DNA of 16,983 nucleotides from Fen-1273 sp035516035. Lineage in GTDB: Bacteria > Bacteroidota > Ignavibacteria > UBA10030 > UBA6906. Shown piece after piece: positions 1-8,166 of the stretch; positions within the stretch are counted from its first letter, which is position 1; every line of letters starts with the position of its first letter. The DNA lies in assembly GCA_035516035.1 (NCBI GenBank), contig DATJAS010000077.1, positions 1-16,983 of the forward strand. The letters are read 5' to 3'. Both the position numbers and the translations under genes were made by a program. Below the pieces are notes generated by a model that saw only the letters and a program-made list of their open reading frames with translations, had not been told where the DNA came from and did no database searches.

Positions 1-3000
1 ATCCCCCCGATCCGCTCAACGTCGACCTGACCACGTTCCATTCCGTCGAGGTGCCGAAAGGATCAGGGGTGAACTACAGCGACGGCACAACGCCGTTCGT
101 CCTCGCGCAGATCGACCCGGGGACGGGCGTCCCCGTCTACATCATGGAAACGGGGTACCGCGAGCGCCAGGCGCAGCGGACAAACGGGCAGATGATGCGG
201 TTCGAGCCCCGCCCGGGATTTTTCCAGGCGAGCACGGCGATCAACGTGGCGCTCTCCCCCGCCATCAGCAACGATCCACGGACCTGGCCGAACACCTGGC
301 CGGACAAAGACCACTCGTGGGATGGATCCTGGGACGGGTACTTCGGCAAGCGGCCTGCGGCCGACCAGGAGAGCTACACCGTCATGGACGACGACTTCTA
401 CGACGACCAGACGCTCTGGCCCAACTACCATCCGGACAGCCGCGACCTCACGCGCCACGGCCTCGGCATGCGCGTCGAAGTCCGCGGGTTCCAGTGGTCC
501 AACGTCGAGTCGCAGGACGTGATCTTCTGGCACTATGACATTACCAACGAGGGGACAACCGATTATCCCCTCCCCGGGCACGCGGAGAACATCATCTTCG
601 GCCTCTACATGGACTCCGGCGTGGGGGGCTCGGCCATCTCCTGCGACGGGATCGCGGAATCGGACGACGATAACGCCTACTACGACAACTCGATCCCCGG
701 GCTGAACCTGGTCTATACGTGGGATCTCTACGGGCACGGGGTGGGACTCGGGACGCTCTGCGCCCCCACGGGCTACGTGGGGTACGCCTACCTCGAGACG
801 CCGGGCAAACCCTATGACGGGATCGACAACGATCTCGACGGCATCGTCGATGAGAGCCGCGCGAGCGGCCCCGGGCAGAAAATCGTCGGGCAGAGCGCGA
901 TCGCCGCATACGTGAACTCGAGCCCGCAGTACCACATGTCCGATTTCGTCAAGTACTACGGCAAGCTCGAAGATCGCCCCGCGTTCAAGGCGGGCGTGTG
1001 GTGGACGGGCGACGAGGACATGGACTGGGTGGCCGAGTACGATGACGTGGGGGCGGACGGCGTCCCCAACACGCACGACATCGGGGAAGGGGACGGCATC
1101 CCCACCGCGGGGGAGCCCGACTTCGACCAGACCGATCCCGATGAATCGGACCAGATCGGCCTCACCGGATTCAAAATGAACCGGATCAACCCGGGGAAGG
1201 GGAATCCCGATCAGACCGTCGACGGGATCATCTTCTACACCGACGCGCTTGACTGGCCGCACCGGCTCTACGAAAAATTCACCGATCCCACGCCGGTGAA
1301 CCGCTTCGATTACGCGGTGGTCAACAACTACAACATCGCGTTCCTCTTCGCCTCGGGCCCCTTCACGCTGAAATCGGGGGACCACGAGCGGTTCAGCCTC
1401 GCCCTCGCGTACGGGGCGGATCTGCCCGAGCTGCGCACCGTGATCGCCGTGGTCGAGGCGATCTATAACGCCAACTACCAGTTCTCCCAGCCGCCGCCGA
1501 CGCCGACCGTCCAGGCGGAGGCGGGCGACCACTACGTCCAGCTCACCTGGGACGACGCCGCGGAAAACGCAACGAACCCCATCACGCGCATCAACGCGTT
1601 TGAAGGGTACAAGATCTACCGCTCGACGGATTACACGTTCCTGGACCCGCGCGTGATCACGAACGGACAGGGGACGGGGTACCTGGGCAACGGGAAGCCG
1701 ATCGCTCAGTTCGATCTCAAGGACACCGTAGCGGGGTACAGCGCGAAAACCGTCCTCGGCGTCGCGTACTACCTCGGCACGAACAACGGCCTGACGCACA
1801 CCTGGCGCGACACGACCGTCACGAACGGACAGCAGTACTACTACGCGGTGTGCTCCTATGACTGGGGACCCACGCTGACGAAGGGGAACATTGCGTTTAC
1901 GTACTATCCTTCGGAAAGCCCGATCACGGTCTCCCAGACGCTGCTGGGAGGCATCGTGCTCCCGAAGAACGTGGTCGCCGTCCGCCCGAATCCGAGGGTC
2001 CTCGGCTACTCGCTCGCGGGCGTCACGCCCGCCACGCGGGTGACGGGGTCGGATTTCGGGAGCGTGGGAGTCCGCGTGGTGAACTCGCCGCAGGTACCGA
2101 ACAATCACGTCTTCAGCGTGACGTTCACGAGCGACCCCGACAGTGTGCACGCGCTCCGGTACGTCCTGACCGACACGACGGCGCACGCGGTGATGTATGC
2201 GACGGGCAACGTGTTTGACGGGTCCCTGAACGGCCAGGTCGCCTCGGGTGTGCTCCCGGTGGTCTACACGCCCCCGTCGATCCTGATCGACTCCGTGAAT
2301 ACCGGGTTTGCCCCGGGGAGCCCGACAAACGCGCGGCTCGCCGTGACGTACAAGTCTACCATGAGCAGGAACAGGAAGCGGGACGGGTTTCCCGACGATA
2401 TCACGATCCGCTTCGCGAGCACGGTGCTTGACACCTCGGTGGGCGCGTTCCCGTTCAGCCCGCAGCCGGTGAAGTTCACGGTCATCGCGCACACCCCTTC
2501 GGGGGATAAAAAGCTCCCGTTCATCTTCTTCGATCTGAACGGCGATTCCACGCTGAGCCACGTCGAGGGGGCCACGACCGGGGAGATCATCCACATCCTG
2601 ACCGGCGGCACGAACGCTCCGCCCGACACGAACGACACGTGGTGGGTCCAGCTCACGGGGGACAACATCTCGACAAGGACGCCCGGCGACGGCGACGTCT
2701 TCCAGCTCAGACTCCTGCGCCCCTTCACGGCAGGGGACGCGTTCACGTTCTCCTCGACGGCGGAGGCGGTCTCCGCCGCGGCAGCCACACAGGAGTTCCG
2801 GGGAGCGCCGTACGTCGTGCCGAACCCCTACGTCGGGGCGGCCAGCTTCGAGCCGGCCCCCTTCGGCGTGCAGGGGCGCGGCGACAGGCGCATCGAGTTC
2901 CGCAATCTCCCGCAGTCGTGTACCATCCGCATCTTCACCGTCCGGGGGGACCTGGTCCAGACGCTGCGCCAGGACGGGTCGACGGGCGGGTACGTGGCAT

Positions 3001-3110
3001 GGGACCTCCGGACGAAGGACAACCTGGAAGTCGCGCCGGGCCTCTACATCTACCACGTCGATGCAGGGGCGATCGGGACGTTCATCGGCAAATTCGCCAT
3101 AATCAAGTAA
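1..3110 (+). CDS. Large secreted protein with FN3-like domain and C-terminal sorting-like domain (5' end missing)
   Basis: The reading frame is already open at base 3 with no stop upstream, so the gene starts outside the window; 1,035 residues are visible. I see an acidic, aromatic-rich N-terminal part of unknown fold. Two Asp-rich segments follow: DGIDNDLDGIVDE at bases 816-854 and a longer one at about 1017-1152. They resemble calcium-binding loops of the thrombospondin type 3 kind. At about 1495-1930 is a fibronectin type III-like domain with GYKIYRSTD and YYYAVCSYD strands. The last 100 residues (from base 2805) start with YVVPNPYVG and end with GLYIYHVDAG and GKFAIIK, the layout of a T9SS/FlgD-type C-terminal domain. 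Such proteins are exported and often cell-surface attached. The PorV/PorQ-family gene starts 12 bases downstream, which fits cargo next to its secretion partner. The specific function is unknown; a structural or adhesive surface role is only a guess. Confidence 0.8.
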   Translation, partial: PPDPLNVDLTTFHSVEVPKGSGVNYSDGTTPFVLAQIDPGTGVPVYIMETGYRERQAQRTNGQMMRFEPRPGFFQASTAINVALSPAISNDPRTWPNTWPDKDHSWDGSWDGYFGKRPAADQESYTVMDDDFYDDQTLWPNYHPDSRDLTRHGLGMRVEVRGFQWSNVESQDVIFWHYDITNEGTTDYPLPGHAENIIFGLYMDSGVGGSAISCDGIAESDDDNAYYDNSIPGLNLVYTWDLYGHGVGLGTLCAPTGYVGYAYLETPGKPYDGIDNDLDGIVDESRASGPGQKIVGQSAIAAYVNSSPQYHMSDFVKYYGKLEDRPAFKAGVWWTGDEDMDWVAEYDDVGADGVPNTHDIGEGDGIPTAGEPDFDQTDPDESDQIGLTGFKMNRINPGKGNPDQTVDGIIFYTDALDWPHRLYEKFTDPTPVNRFDYAVVNNYNIAFLFASGPFTLKSGDHERFSLALAYGADLPELRTVIAVVEAIYNANYQFSQPPPTPTVQAEAGDHYVQLTWDDAAENATNPITRINAFEGYKIYRSTDYTFLDPRVITNGQGTGYLGNGKPIAQFDLKDTVAGYSAKTVLGVAYYLGTNNGLTHTWRDTTVTNGQQYYYAVCSYDWGPTLTKGNIAFTYYPSESPITVSQTLLGGIVLPKNVVAVRPNPRVLGYSLAGVTPATRVTGSDFGSVGVRVVNSPQVPNNHVFSVTFTSDPDSVHALRYVLTDTTAHAVMYATGNVFDGSLNGQVASGVLPVVYTPPSILIDSVNTGFAPGSPTNARLAVTYKSTMSRNRKRDGFPDDITIRFASTVLDTSVGAFPFSPQPVKFTVIAHTPSGDKKLPFIFFDLNGDSTLSHVEGATTGEIIHILTGGTNAPPDTNDTWWVQLTGDNISTRTPGDGDVFQLRLLRPFTAGDAFTFSSTAEAVSAAAATQEFRGAPYVVPNPYVGAASFEPAPFGVQGRGDRRIEFRNLPQSCTIRIFTVRGDLVQTLRQDGSTGGYVAWDLRTKDNLEVAPGLYIYHVDAGAIGTFIGKFAIIK

Positions 3111-3122
3111 CCGGGGACGGCC

Positions 3123-4133
3123 ATGATGAAACGCATACTCTGTTCTGCTCTGGCCGCGGCGCTCTGCGCGGGCCTGGCCCCCGGCCAGTCGAAGACCGGC
3201 ACGACGGTCGGGCAGTTTCTGCTGATCGAACCGAGCGCCCGCATCGGCGGCATGGGGAACGCCGGCGCCACGATGTACGACGAGATCGAGGCCGCCTACT
3301 ATAACCCCGCGGCGATCGGCCACGTCACGGCGAGCGGCGTCCAGTTCACGCACAGCCCCTGGCTCGCGGGCATCACGTTCGACTACGCCGGGCTGGCCCT
3401 GACGCTGGGGAACGTCGGCAACATCTTCGCGTCCGTGACCGCGTTGAATTCCGGGGACATCGCCGTGCGCACGGTCGACCAGCCCCTGGGCACCGGCGAG
3501 AACTACACCGTGACCGACTTTGCCCTCGGCGTCGGTTACGGCCGCGTCGTGTCGGAGCGCTTCTCCGTCGGGCTCCAGGTCAAGTACCTCCAGGAGACGA
3601 TCTGGCACAGCTCGATGTCGGGCATCGCCCTCGACGTGGGGACGCTCTACCGGACCGCGCCGGACGGGCTCTATATCGGCGCGAGCATCGCCAACTTCGG
3701 CACGCGTCCCCAGTTTGACGGCCGCGATCTCCGCATCCTGTACGACCAGAACAAGCTGATCAACGGCGACAATCCCGCGATCCCCGGCTCCCTCACCACG
3801 TCCGATTTTCCCCTGCCGATCCTCTTCCGGGTCGGGGTGGGACTTCCCGTGGCGATCGACCAGAACAACAGGGTGCGCGTGGAGGTCGACGCCTATCACC
3901 CGAGCGACAACAACGAGAGCGTCAGCGCGGGCGCAGAGTGGATGTTCTTCAACACGTTCGCCGTCCGGGGGGGATACCAGAACCTCTTCCTGAAAGACTC
4001 GGAAGTGGGACTGACGCTGGGCGCCGGGCTCCACTACGACCTCAACGACGTGAAGATCTCTTTCGATTACGCGTGGGCCGATCACGGCCGTCTGGACTAC
4101 ACGCAGCTCCTGACATTCGGCGTGGCGTTCTGA
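3123..4133 (+). CDS. PorV/PorQ-family outer-membrane beta-barrel protein
   Basis: The 336-residue product begins MMKRILCSALAAALCAGLAPGQ, a clear Sec signal peptide cut near residue 22. The mature start GQFLLIEPSARIGGMGNAGATMYDEIEAAYYNPAAIG matches the PorV/PorQ (UPF0164) family signature: a small-residue-rich GGMGNAG turn followed by a YYNPAAI segment. The rest alternates short amphipathic beta strands and turns and ends in an aromatic residue (LLTFGVAF), as outer-membrane barrels do. Characterised PorV proteins are FadL-like barrels that receive T9SS cargo at the outer membrane. Many FCB genomes carry several paralogues beside single cargo genes. A GGGGA at 3113-3117 gives a plausible ribosome site; the next codon, at 3126, is also ATG. 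It follows the sorting-domain protein by 12 bases and precedes the GH94 gene by 14. I am confident of the family but cannot say whether this is the general PorV or a cargo-specific paralogue. Confidence 0.85.
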   Translation: MMKRILCSALAAALCAGLAPGQSKTGTTVGQFLLIEPSARIGGMGNAGATMYDEIEAAYYNPAAIGHVTASGVQFTHSPWLAGITFDYAGLALTLGNVGNIFASVTALNSGDIAVRTVDQPLGTGENYTVTDFALGVGYGRVVSERFSVGLQVKYLQETIWHSSMSGIALDVGTLYRTAPDGLYIGASIANFGTRPQFDGRDLRILYDQNKLINGDNPAIPGSLTTSDFPLPILFRVGVGLPVAIDQNNRVRVEVDAYHPSDNNESVSAGAEWMFFNTFAVRGGYQNLFLKDSEVGLTLGAGLHYDLNDVKISFDYAWADHGRLDYTQLLTFGVAF

Positions 4134-4147
4134 GGCTCCTTCGGCCG

Positions 4148-6544
4148 ATGAGCACATTCAGGACCAGGTTCGGCTCGTTCACGCGCGACGGCGGGGAGTA
4201 TGTGATTGCGACTCCCCGGACCCCCCGGCCGTGGATCAATGTGATCAGCAACGGCGACTACGGATTCACGGTCTCGCAGGCCGGGGGAGGCTACAGCTGG
4301 CGCACGCACGCGCAGCTCAACCGGCTGACGCGCTGGGAACAGGACCTCGTCAGGGATGAGTGGGGGAAGTTCATCTACCTGCGCGATGAGCGGGGGAACA
4401 TCTGGTCTGCGGGATGGAAACCGGTCTGCGCCGAACCGGAGCGGTACAGGTGCCGCCACGGGACGGGCTACACGGTCATCGAGTCCCGGAATTTCGGGAT
4501 CGAGACCGAGCTCACGATGTTCGTCCCGGAGGGAGCGCCGCTGGAGGTGTGGCGGCTCCGCGTGCGCAACGCCTCGCGCCGGGCAAAGTCCGTCAACCTG
4601 TTCAGCTACCTTGAGTGGGGCCTCGGCCAGGCGCCGGACTGGCACAGGGAGTTTCACAGGTCGTTCATCGAGACGGCGTTTGATCCCCTCACGGGCATCC
4701 TGTACGCCAGGAAGCGCCTCTGGGAGGTACCCACCGAACGGGGGCACTGGAACACCGAGTGGCCCTACGTGGCATTCCACGCATCCAGCCTCACTCCCGC
4801 TTCATTCGACACCGACCGCGAGTCGTTTCTCGGCGCGTACGGGACCATCGCCCGTCCCGCCGGCGTTACGATGAAGCGGCTGAAGGGGCGGTCGGGCAAC
4901 TGGCTGGATCCCTGCGCCTCCCTCCACCACGCCCTGAAGCTCCGTCCCGGTGAAGAGAAAGAGATCGTTTACACGCTGGGCTGCGCGGATTCCAGGGAGC
5001 ACGCGGCCGAGCTTGCCGGCTCGTTCGGATCGCCGGAGGGGGCCGACAGGGCGCTCGGGGCTGTGAAGGCGAAATGGGGTGTGCTCCTGGGCACCGTGCG
5101 CGTGAAGACGCCCGATCCGTCGATGGACCTGATGGAAAACACCTGGCTCAAGTACCAGGCGATTTCGGGACGGATGTGGGGGAGAACGGCATACTACCAG
5201 ACGGGGGGAGCGTACGGATTCCGCGACCAGTTGCAGGACTCGCTCCTGTGGCTGGCGATTGATCCCGAACAGACGAAGCGCCAGATTCTGCTCCACGCGC
5301 GCCACCAGTTTGCCGACGGCTCGGTCTATCACTGGTGGCATCCCCTCTCCGAAGTCGGGCTCCGGAACAGGATCTCCGACAATCTCCTCTGGCTCCCCTA
5401 TGTCGTGCACGCGTACCTCCAGGAAACTGCCGACCAGGCCGTGCTCGAGATGCGGGAACCGTTCGTCGACGACTCCTCGGGCGCTTCGCTCTACGACCAC
5501 TGCATGCGCGCGATCGACCGCGCCCGCGAGCGGTTCAGCCCGAGGGGGCTCCCGCTGATCGGCGAAGGGGACTGGAACGACGGGCTGAGCGCCGTCGGGC
5601 TCGACCTGAAGGGGGAATCGATCTGGCTCGGCCACTTCATCCACCGCATACTGCTGGATTTTGCGCCAATCGCCGCCGCCCGGGGGGACGCGGAGCGCTC
5701 CGCGCGATATGCCGCCGCGGCGGCGGCGCTCAGGGAGAACCTGAACACGCTCGGCTGGGACGGGCGGTATTATTTCGGGGCGACAAAGGATTCCGGCGAG
5801 AAGATCGGGAGCAGCTCGAGCCCCGAGGGAAAGCTCTGGCTCAACCCCCAGACGTGGGCGGTCATTGGCGGCGTGGCGGACCCCCACCGTGCGGAGGCCG
5901 TCCTCGACGTGGTCGAACAGGAGCTTGAATTCGAAATCGGTCCACTCCTTCTCCACCCGGCGTACACAAAGCCGGACAACTCCATCGGCTACCTGACGCG
6001 CTACAGCCCGGGGATGCGCGAAAACGGGGGGGTGTACACGCACGGGGCGACATGGGCGATCGTCGCCGCCGCGATACTCGGGCGCGGGACGAGCGCGCAC
6101 AGGGTGTACGCCAGGCTCAACCCTGTCAATCGCGGTAAGGACCCGGTGCGCTACTGTGCCGAGCCGTACGTCACCGCGGGGAACATCGAGGGGCCCGAAT
6201 CTCCGTTCTTTGGACGTGGGGGCTGGACGTGGTACACCGGATCCGCCGCCTGGCTCTTCAGGGCGGGGCTCGAATATGTCCTCGGGGTACGGCCCTCACA
6301 CGGCGGGCTGATCGTCGACCCGTGCATCCCGGCGGGGTGGGAGACGTTCAGCGTGCGGCGGTCCTTCCGCGGCGCCCTCTATCATATAACCGTCCGGAAC
6401 CCCTCGCGCGTCGAGCGGGGCGTGCTGGAGTTCGTGGTCGACGGGGAGCGGCGTTCCCCCGGGGAAGGGGAGCGCGGCGCGCTCCTCCCCCTGTTCCCGA
6501 CGGGCGGGGAACACACGGTTCTCGTCACAATGGGGAGGAAGTGA
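4148..6544 (+). CDS. GH94 glycoside phosphorylase, NdvB/cellobionate-phosphorylase-like subtype
   Basis: The 798-residue product has the GH94 layout: an N-terminal beta-sandwich (NVISNGDYGFTVSQAGGGYSWR region, about residues 20-270), a linker, an (alpha/alpha)6 catalytic domain from about 320, and a C-terminal beta domain. GDWNDG lies at residues 474-479; in characterised GH94 enzymes this motif holds the general acid, probably D478 here. H632 (YTHGATW) and T697-G698 (YTGSAAW) sit where phosphate ligands occur. The reaction would be phosphorolysis of a beta-glucoside to alpha-glucose 1-phosphate. YQTGGAYGFRDQLQDS and RISDNLLWLPYVV resemble the GH94 part of cyclic beta-1,2-glucan synthases and cellobionic acid phosphorylases. 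The length fits cellobionate, cellobiose or chitobiose phosphorylase better than 1,2-beta-oligoglucan phosphorylases of about 1,100 residues. No signal peptide is seen, so it is probably cytoplasmic. I chose ATG 4148 because the frame upstream overlaps the previous gene and family homology begins at MSTFRTRFG. The ribosome site is weak. Confidence 0.9.
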   Translation: MSTFRTRFGSFTRDGGEYVIATPRTPRPWINVISNGDYGFTVSQAGGGYSWRTHAQLNRLTRWEQDLVRDEWGKFIYLRDERGNIWSAGWKPVCAEPERYRCRHGTGYTVIESRNFGIETELTMFVPEGAPLEVWRLRVRNASRRAKSVNLFSYLEWGLGQAPDWHREFHRSFIETAFDPLTGILYARKRLWEVPTERGHWNTEWPYVAFHASSLTPASFDTDRESFLGAYGTIARPAGVTMKRLKGRSGNWLDPCASLHHALKLRPGEEKEIVYTLGCADSREHAAELAGSFGSPEGADRALGAVKAKWGVLLGTVRVKTPDPSMDLMENTWLKYQAISGRMWGRTAYYQTGGAYGFRDQLQDSLLWLAIDPEQTKRQILLHARHQFADGSVYHWWHPLSEVGLRNRISDNLLWLPYVVHAYLQETADQAVLEMREPFVDDSSGASLYDHCMRAIDRARERFSPRGLPLIGEGDWNDGLSAVGLDLKGESIWLGHFIHRILLDFAPIAAARGDAERSARYAAAAAALRENLNTLGWDGRYYFGATKDSGEKIGSSSSPEGKLWLNPQTWAVIGGVADPHRAEAVLDVVEQELEFEIGPLLLHPAYTKPDNSIGYLTRYSPGMRENGGVYTHGATWAIVAAAILGRGTSAHRVYARLNPVNRGKDPVRYCAEPYVTAGNIEGPESPFFGRGGWTWYTGSAAWLFRAGLEYVLGVRPSHGGLIVDPCIPAGWETFSVRRSFRGALYHITVRNPSRVERGVLEFVVDGERRSPGEGERGALLPLFPTGGEHTVLVTMGRK

Positions 6545-6584
6545 TTCTTCCCTGCGTGTCTTCACAATGCATGAGCGCAGTCCC

Positions 6585-8159
6585 ATGAAAACAGTTCTCG
6601 GTACGCTCTTCCTGTGCGTCGCCGCCGCAGCGGCGGCCGCGGCGCAGACGCCTGTTGCGGCCATCCTGGATACCATTCAGGAGAGCGCATTTAACTACTT
6701 CTGGACCCAGGCCAACCCGGCCAACGGCCTGGTGAAGGACAGGAGCACATCCGGTTCCCCCTGCAGCATCGCCGCCACAGGCTTCGGCCTGAGCGCCATT
6801 TGTATCGGCGTCGACCACGGGTGGGTCTCGCGCGCCGCGGCGCGCGACCGCGTCCTGACCACGCTCGAGACATTCCTGAACGGACCGCAGGGGAGCGGAG
6901 ACGGGTACATCGGGATGTACGGGCTCTACTACCACTTCCTCGATATGAACACCGCCACGCGCACATGGTCGAGCGAGCTTTCCACGATCGACACAGGCCT
7001 GCTGCTGGCGGGCATCGTGGACGCCCGCCAGTATTTCGACGGCGCGGATTCGACGGAAACGCTCGTGCGGACTGTCGCCGACTCGATCTACCACAGGATG
7101 AACTGGAACCTGATGCGCAACTTCAACGAGGGAATCCTCATGGGGTGGATGCCGGGCACGGGGTTCCTGAACTACGGCCCCTGGATCGGCTACAACGAGG
7201 CCTCGATCATGTACATCCTCGCCATGGGCTCGGCCGTCCCATCGCACGCGGTGGATTCGCTCGGCTGGGCGTACTGGGTCTCGGGCTATACGTGGAACAC
7301 CTACTACGGGTATTCGTACGTTTCATTCGCTCCGCTCTTCGGCCACCAGTACTCCCAGTGCTGGCTCGACCTGCGGAACGTCGCCGACGCGTACATGCGG
7401 ACGCAGGGGATCACGTATTTCGAGAACAGCCGGCGCGCGACGCTCGCACAGCGGGCCTACTGCACGGCCGACCCCGGGGGGTTCCCCGGCTACAGCGATT
7501 CGCTCTGGGGGATCACCGCGAGCGATATCCAGGGGGGATACGCGGCGCGCGGCGCCCCGCCGGCGCAGAACGACGACGGCACGATCACACCGACCGCGCC
7601 GGTCAGCTCGATCGCATTCGCGCCGAACGAGGTGATGCCCGCGATCCGGAATATGTGGGAGCACTACCGTACGCAGCTCTGGACCCCCTACGGTTTCCGC
7701 GACGCGTTCAACCTGAAGCTCAACTGGTGGGACACGGACGTCATCGGGATCGACCAGGGTCCGGAAATTATCATGATCGAGAACTACCTGAACGGGCGCG
7801 TCTGGGCGCGGTTCATGAAGAACCCCGACGTCCAGCGCGGCCTCCGTGTGGCGGGCTTTCTCACAGTGACCGGGACCACCCCCGTCGCGCCGCCGGCGGG
7901 GTATGCGCTCAGCCAGAACTACCCCAACCCGTTCAACCCCGCAACGACGATCAGGTTTTCGACCGCACGCGGGGGACCCGTATCGGTGCGCGTCTATGAC
8001 GTGCTCGGCCGGCTCGTGACGACGCTCCAGGACGGGACGCTCCCGGCGGGGAAGCACCAGGTGACGTTTGACGGCAGCAGGTGTGCCAGCGGCGTCTACG
8101 TCTGCCGGCTTGTCGCGGGAGAATTCACCGCCGTCACGCCGATGGTCCTCGTCAGGTGA
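6585..8159 (+). CDS. Secreted glucoamylase-family (PF10091, GH144-like) enzyme with T9SS sorting domain
   Basis: The product has 524 residues: a signal peptide (MKTVLGTLFLCVAAAAAAAAQ, cut near residue 21), a PF10091-type (alpha/alpha)6 catalytic domain at about 25-430, and a T9SS type A sorting domain at about 438-524. The last opens with ALSQNYPNPFNPATTI and contains VRVYDVLGRLV and SGVYVCRLVAG. Family motifs are ELSTIDT (131-137), GYNEASIMY with E205, FGHQYSQCWLD and GIDQGPEIIMIENYLNG; acidic residues in the first two are candidate catalytic or binding residues. Despite the Pfam name, characterised bacterial members (GH144) are endo-beta-1,2-glucanases, which makes this the likely activity, although exo-acting sophorose-releasing relatives exist. 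The sorting domain sends it to the cell surface or outside. ATG 6585 is preferred over 6567 because it gives a clean signal peptide; neither has a good ribosome site. It is paralogous to the next gene. Confidence 0.88.
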   Translation: MKTVLGTLFLCVAAAAAAAAQTPVAAILDTIQESAFNYFWTQANPANGLVKDRSTSGSPCSIAATGFGLSAICIGVDHGWVSRAAARDRVLTTLETFLNGPQGSGDGYIGMYGLYYHFLDMNTATRTWSSELSTIDTGLLLAGIVDARQYFDGADSTETLVRTVADSIYHRMNWNLMRNFNEGILMGWMPGTGFLNYGPWIGYNEASIMYILAMGSAVPSHAVDSLGWAYWVSGYTWNTYYGYSYVSFAPLFGHQYSQCWLDLRNVADAYMRTQGITYFENSRRATLAQRAYCTADPGGFPGYSDSLWGITASDIQGGYAARGAPPAQNDDGTITPTAPVSSIAFAPNEVMPAIRNMWEHYRTQLWTPYGFRDAFNLKLNWWDTDVIGIDQGPEIIMIENYLNGRVWARFMKNPDVQRGLRVAGFLTVTGTTPVAPPAGYALSQNYPNPFNPATTIRFSTARGGPVSVRVYDVLGRLVTTLQDGTLPAGKHQVTFDGSRCASGVYVCRLVAGEFTAVTPMVLVR

Positions 8160-8160
8160 G
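8154..8160 (+). promoter_or_regulatory. Ribosome binding site of the second GH144-like gene
   Basis: AGGTGAG lies six bases before ATG 8167 and overlaps the stop codon of the preceding gene (8157-8159). This fixes the start at 8167 and suggests translational coupling of the two paralogues. Confidence 0.7.
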
Positions 8161-8166
8161 ATCGCG

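Noticed and set aside
51..53. GTG as the start of the first gene
   Set aside because: The frame is open back to base 3 with sequence of the same style, there is no signal peptide at this point, and no ribosome site precedes it. The gene is cut by the window edge.
3938..4147. An upstream start for the GH94 gene
   Set aside because: The extra 70 residues overlap the PorV/PorQ gene in another frame and look like random Arg-rich sequence; family similarity starts at 4148.
63..4157. A minus-strand open frame of 1,364 codons
   Set aside because: It lies antisense to the sorting-domain protein and the PorV/PorQ gene, both well supported by motifs. Its translation is Arg/Val/Asp-rich low-complexity sequence with no recognisable domain, typical of the complementary frame in high-GC DNA.
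8068..8166. An upstream start for the second GH144-like gene
   Set aside because: It overlaps the sorting domain of the previous gene in another frame, and it would bury the lipoprotein signal peptide that begins at 8167 behind a good ribosome site.
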